Of a stretch of DNA of 36,509 bases, positions 34,155 through 36,509 are shown in pieces. Every line of letters begins with the position of its first letter. Position 1 is the first letter of the stretch. A program made the position numbers and the translations under genes. Origin of the DNA: an uncultured Bacteroidales bacterium (GTDB taxonomy: Bacteria > Bacteroidota > Bacteroidia > Bacteroidales > Bacteroidaceae). The notes beneath the pieces were generated by a model that worked only from the letters and a program-made list of their open reading frames with translations, did no database searches and had not been told where the DNA came from. The stretch lies in the NCBI GenBank assembly GCA_902792555.1, contig CADAZW010000018.1, positions 1 through 36,509 on the forward strand, written 5' to 3'.

Positions 34155-34185
34155 TTTGGCTGCTCAAGGTAATGTCGTAAATTTG
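34155..34185 (+). promoter_or_regulatory. Bacteroidetes-type promoter for the PAP2-barrel gene
   Basis: TTTG at 34155-34158, a 19-bp spacer and TAAATTTG at 34178-34185. An exact match in both boxes and spacing. The leader would be about 145 nt and contains the ACGAATTAA-type dispersed motif. Confidence 0.8.
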
Positions 34186-34338
34186 CACAACGAATTAAGC
34201 GGAAAAACGAAAAAGAAAAAACTGTGAAATCTGTGTGAAAAAAAACTACGAATTTCACGAATTAAACGGATAATTCATGGTTATCCTTGACTCACGACTC
34301 TTGACTCTTGGCTTTTGATTATTTTCAAATAAAATATT

Positions 34339-36099
34339 ATGAAACTAACAACCTCAATCCTCAGGATTCAGACCACCTTTCTGGCAGTGCTGATGGCATG
34401 CAGCGCAGCCTATGCTGAGGCATTGGAGTTTGAGACCCTCGCCCCCGTGCAGCTCAACACCACCCTCACCCCCACGCTGACCGATGCCATTCCCGTGGCC
34501 ATCAGTCCCTCAGCACCTAGCGAGCTCGCCTTTACGTCGCCCGCGCCCATCCCAGAGCCCAAGTACCAGCTCACCTGGATGCGCACCAATCCCGGCGTGC
34601 AGCCTTACAAGTTCTTCGACGATGTTACCTTCGCCGGAGTGCCCCTCTTCGTGGCAGGCATCATCGCCAAGGGCGAGAAGCGATCCTTCCGCCAGAACAC
34701 CGGCGACAATAAGCACACCCTGGTCACCAAGTTCAAGACACGCATCGACGACTATACCCAGATGGCAGGCCTCGTGGCAGCTACCGGCCTTAAGCTCGTC
34801 GGCGTGGAGGGACGCAGCGACTGGGGCCGCTATCTCGCCTCTACCGCCATGTCCTACCTCATCATGGGCGGACTCGTCAACAGCATCAAGTACACCTCCA
34901 AGGAGATGCGCCCCGACGGCTCCTCTGCCAACGCATGGCCCTCCGGCCATACCGCCACAGCCTTCATGGGCGCCACCATCCTCCATAAGGAGTATGGCAC
35001 CACCCGCTCGCCCTGGTATTCAGTGGCAGGCTATGGCGTTGCCACTGCCACCGGCGTGATGCGCGTGCTCAACAACCGCCACTGGGTGAGCGATGTGCTC
35101 AGCGGAGCAGGCATTGGTATCATGTCCACCGAACTCGCCTACGGTCTTAGCGACCTCATCTTCAAGGGCAAGGGCCTCCTGCGCGGCGACATCACCGGCG
35201 AGAAGAGTATCATCACCCATCCCTCCTTCTTCTCCGTGTCCATGGGCCTCGGCTGGGGTACACGCAAGCTCAATTTCGACATGCAGCAGTTTGACTTCGA
35301 CGGCTATGAGGATGGCGACACCGACTTCAACCTCAAGTTCGGCTCCTCCACCGCAGTAGGCGTCGAGGGTGCCTATTTCTTCAATAAGTATGTCGGCGTC
35401 GGCGGCCGCCTGCGCGTCAACAGCTCCCCTATCAAGGGCTGGGACGGCATCGAGCGCTACGCATGGGGCAGTCTGCTCAACAATCTCTACGGCGATGAAA
35501 TGGAAGATCCCGACATGGAGGACTTCATCTATGGTCAGGGCACTCCGGGTGACCCCGACTACAGCGCACCCATCATCGATGACGTAGAGTTCCGCATCAA
35601 GAGCGACCACCTCACCGAGTTTGCCGGTGATGTGGGTCTCTATTTCAACTTGCCCCTCTCCTCCCGCTTCGCCCTAGGCTCCAAGTTGCTCGTGGGCCGC
35701 AGCATTATGCAGGAGATCGACCTTGACGCCGTCGCCACTGGCGGTGAGCGCAGGTTCGTCTATGACTCAGCCACCGATGCCCTCGACCTCGAGTGCCTCC
35801 CCACCAAATATAATGCCGAGTGGGACTACTTCACCGTGGGCGGCAACAACACTATGAAGTTCGGCACAGGCCTCAGCCTCACCTACGCCTATAAGGAGAA
35901 CTACGCATGGCGCCTCTTCCTCGACTATGACTACACCCGCAAGACCTACACCATGACCTACAACCCCGGCGGCTTCATTGACGCCGCATTGGGCATCGAG
36001 GGCATAGCCGATGAGGCTGACGTCACCGTCGAGACACAGAAGGTCAAGAAGCGCCGCAACTCCTTCATCCTGGGCGGCTCCTTCACCATCTCGTTCTGA
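34339..36099 (+). CDS. PAP2 phosphatase fused to a C-terminal outer-membrane-like beta-barrel
   Basis: 586 residues. A signal peptide (1-26) is followed by a linker with many prolines (about 40-75). A PAP2 domain (about 90-275) carries all three phosphatase motifs: K-x6-RP (Lys184, Arg191-Pro192), PSGH (201-204) and R-x5-H-x3-D (Arg242, His248, Asp252). From about 295 to the end the sequence alternates as in beta-barrels and finishes GGSFTISF, with the C-terminal Phe of outer-membrane proteins. PAP2 enzymes act on lipid phosphates such as undecaprenyl diphosphate or lipid A. Fusion to a barrel would tether the activity at the outer membrane; substrate unknown. It has its own promoter and terminator and C-rich codon use like the GH89 gene. 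Confidence 0.88.
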   Translation: MKLTTSILRIQTTFLAVLMACSAAYAEALEFETLAPVQLNTTLTPTLTDAIPVAISPSAPSELAFTSPAPIPEPKYQLTWMRTNPGVQPYKFFDDVTFAGVPLFVAGIIAKGEKRSFRQNTGDNKHTLVTKFKTRIDDYTQMAGLVAATGLKLVGVEGRSDWGRYLASTAMSYLIMGGLVNSIKYTSKEMRPDGSSANAWPSGHTATAFMGATILHKEYGTTRSPWYSVAGYGVATATGVMRVLNNRHWVSDVLSGAGIGIMSTELAYGLSDLIFKGKGLLRGDITGEKSIITHPSFFSVSMGLGWGTRKLNFDMQQFDFDGYEDGDTDFNLKFGSSTAVGVEGAYFFNKYVGVGGRLRVNSSPIKGWDGIERYAWGSLLNNLYGDEMEDPDMEDFIYGQGTPGDPDYSAPIIDDVEFRIKSDHLTEFAGDVGLYFNLPLSSRFALGSKLLVGRSIMQEIDLDAVATGGERRFVYDSATDALDLECLPTKYNAEWDYFTVGGNNTMKFGTGLSLTYAYKENYAWRLFLDYDYTRKTYTMTYNPGGFIDAALGIEGIADEADVTVETQKVKKRRNSFILGGSFTISF

Positions 36100-36509
36100 G
36101 AGCCCCTGTTTTACGAGGAACAATTATACGCGCGTACATTAAAATCATAATGTATGCGCGTAGTTTTTGTATACCCCCTAAGCTAGAGAGAGTGGCTCGA
36201 ATATAAATAGAAATTATATCCTCCTTAAGCGAAACCGCGATGTTTTCTATCTGGCCGCCGCTGAAATCATATTTGTTAGCCAAGTAGCGTGAGTCCTCTT
36301 CATTAAGTGCGGGAATCATCGTGCGCCAGATATTCATTCTGGCGTCGAAGGTCGGTTTCTCAAACTTAATCTTATAAAGAAATCTGCGCTCAAAAGCCGT
36401 GTCCATGTTTTGTGCCAGGTTAGTCGTGGCGATGAGTATGCCATCAAGATTTTCCATCTCCTGGAGGATTATGTTTAGTATAGAGTTCTCCATCTTGTTG
36501 ACTGCCGAT
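36083..36509 (-). CDS. AAA-family ATPase, C-terminal part (N terminus off window)
   Basis: Reads in from the right edge with no start in the window. Visible motifs are LDGILIATTNLAQN (sensor 1, ATTN), then DTAFERRFLYKI with the arginine-finger FERRF, and YDFSGGQIENIA (sensor 2 region). These identify an AAA ATPase of the type widespread in Bacteroides and Prevotella, often of unknown target. After IENIA the sequence no longer looks like the family: it passes through the perfect hairpin at 36127-36162 and ends inside the convergent PAP2 gene. The true C terminus may be truncated or frameshifted. Confidence 0.7.
   Translation of the reverse strand, partial: SAVNKMENSILNIILQEMENLDGILIATTNLAQNMDTAFERRFLYKIKFEKPTFDARMNIWRTMIPALNEEDSRYLANKYDFSGGQIENIAVSLKEDIISIYIRATLSSLGGIQKLRAYIMILMYARIIVPRKTGALRTRW
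36127..36168 (+). terminator. Terminator of the PAP2-barrel gene
   Basis: 15-bp stem TACGCGCGTACATTA/TAATGTATGCGCGTA with one G-U pair and a 6-nt loop, then GTTTTTG. The T run is on the plus strand, which assigns it to the PAP2 gene. Confidence 0.8.

Overview
The window looks like a Bacteroidales chromosome, most likely Prevotellaceae. Several things point there: genes of Bacteroidetes-restricted families (DUF4290, DUF3256, DUF5715, DUF4838), a type-B L31, the order DUF3256-tsaB-DUF4290-murA-rimM-dxr, and promoters of the Bacteroidetes form TTTG-N19-TAnnTTTG without clear Shine-Dalgarno sites. I saw no tRNA, rRNA, insertion sequence or CRISPR array.

Region 1 (1-10.2 kb) is housekeeping. A minus-strand operon holds DUF3256, tsaB, DUF4290, murA, rimM and dxr (cut by the left edge). 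It is followed by rpmE with its own promoter and terminator, a GH109-like NAD-dependent glycosidase/oxidoreductase, a minus-strand truA-DUF5715 pair, and an overlapping phoH-purC pair. Region 2 (10.2-14.6 kb) is a 726-bp gene-free stretch with two arrays of roughly 22-bp-period repeats, one of them a perfect 22-bp array of palindromes. Then come a CCA-adding enzyme with HD domain and a secreted two-domain sialate O-acetylesterase.

Region 3 (14.6-27.6 kb) is the most interesting part: eight consecutive minus-strand genes that look like one operon. In order of transcription they are a membrane-anchored HEAT-like protein, a processive family-2 glycosyltransferase, a TPR plus outer-membrane-barrel protein, a DUF4838 lipoprotein (frameshifted near its N terminus in this sequence), a DUF1573 lipoprotein, two receiver-only response regulators, and a 1177-residue protein that joins a complete TPR-sensor histidine kinase to a second, degenerate kinase. 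The parts resemble a Pga/Bcs-type synthase-dependent exopolysaccharide machine with its own phosphorelay. The synthase has no PilZ-like domain and the regulators have no DNA-binding domain.

Region 4 (27.6-36.5 kb) begins with 1.1 kb of structured repeats: 83-bp units, 21-bp units, 9-bp units and a 20-bp inverted pair. A glycan-processing cluster follows: GH89 alpha-N-acetylglucosaminidase, a two-domain SGNH esterase, and an HGSNAT-like membrane acetyltransferase. After it come a secreted PAP2 phosphatase fused to a C-terminal beta-barrel and, at the right edge, the end of an AAA ATPase gene on the minus strand. Together the glycosidases and esterases suggest a host- or gut-associated organism that trims acetylated amino-sugar glycans; this lifestyle is inference.
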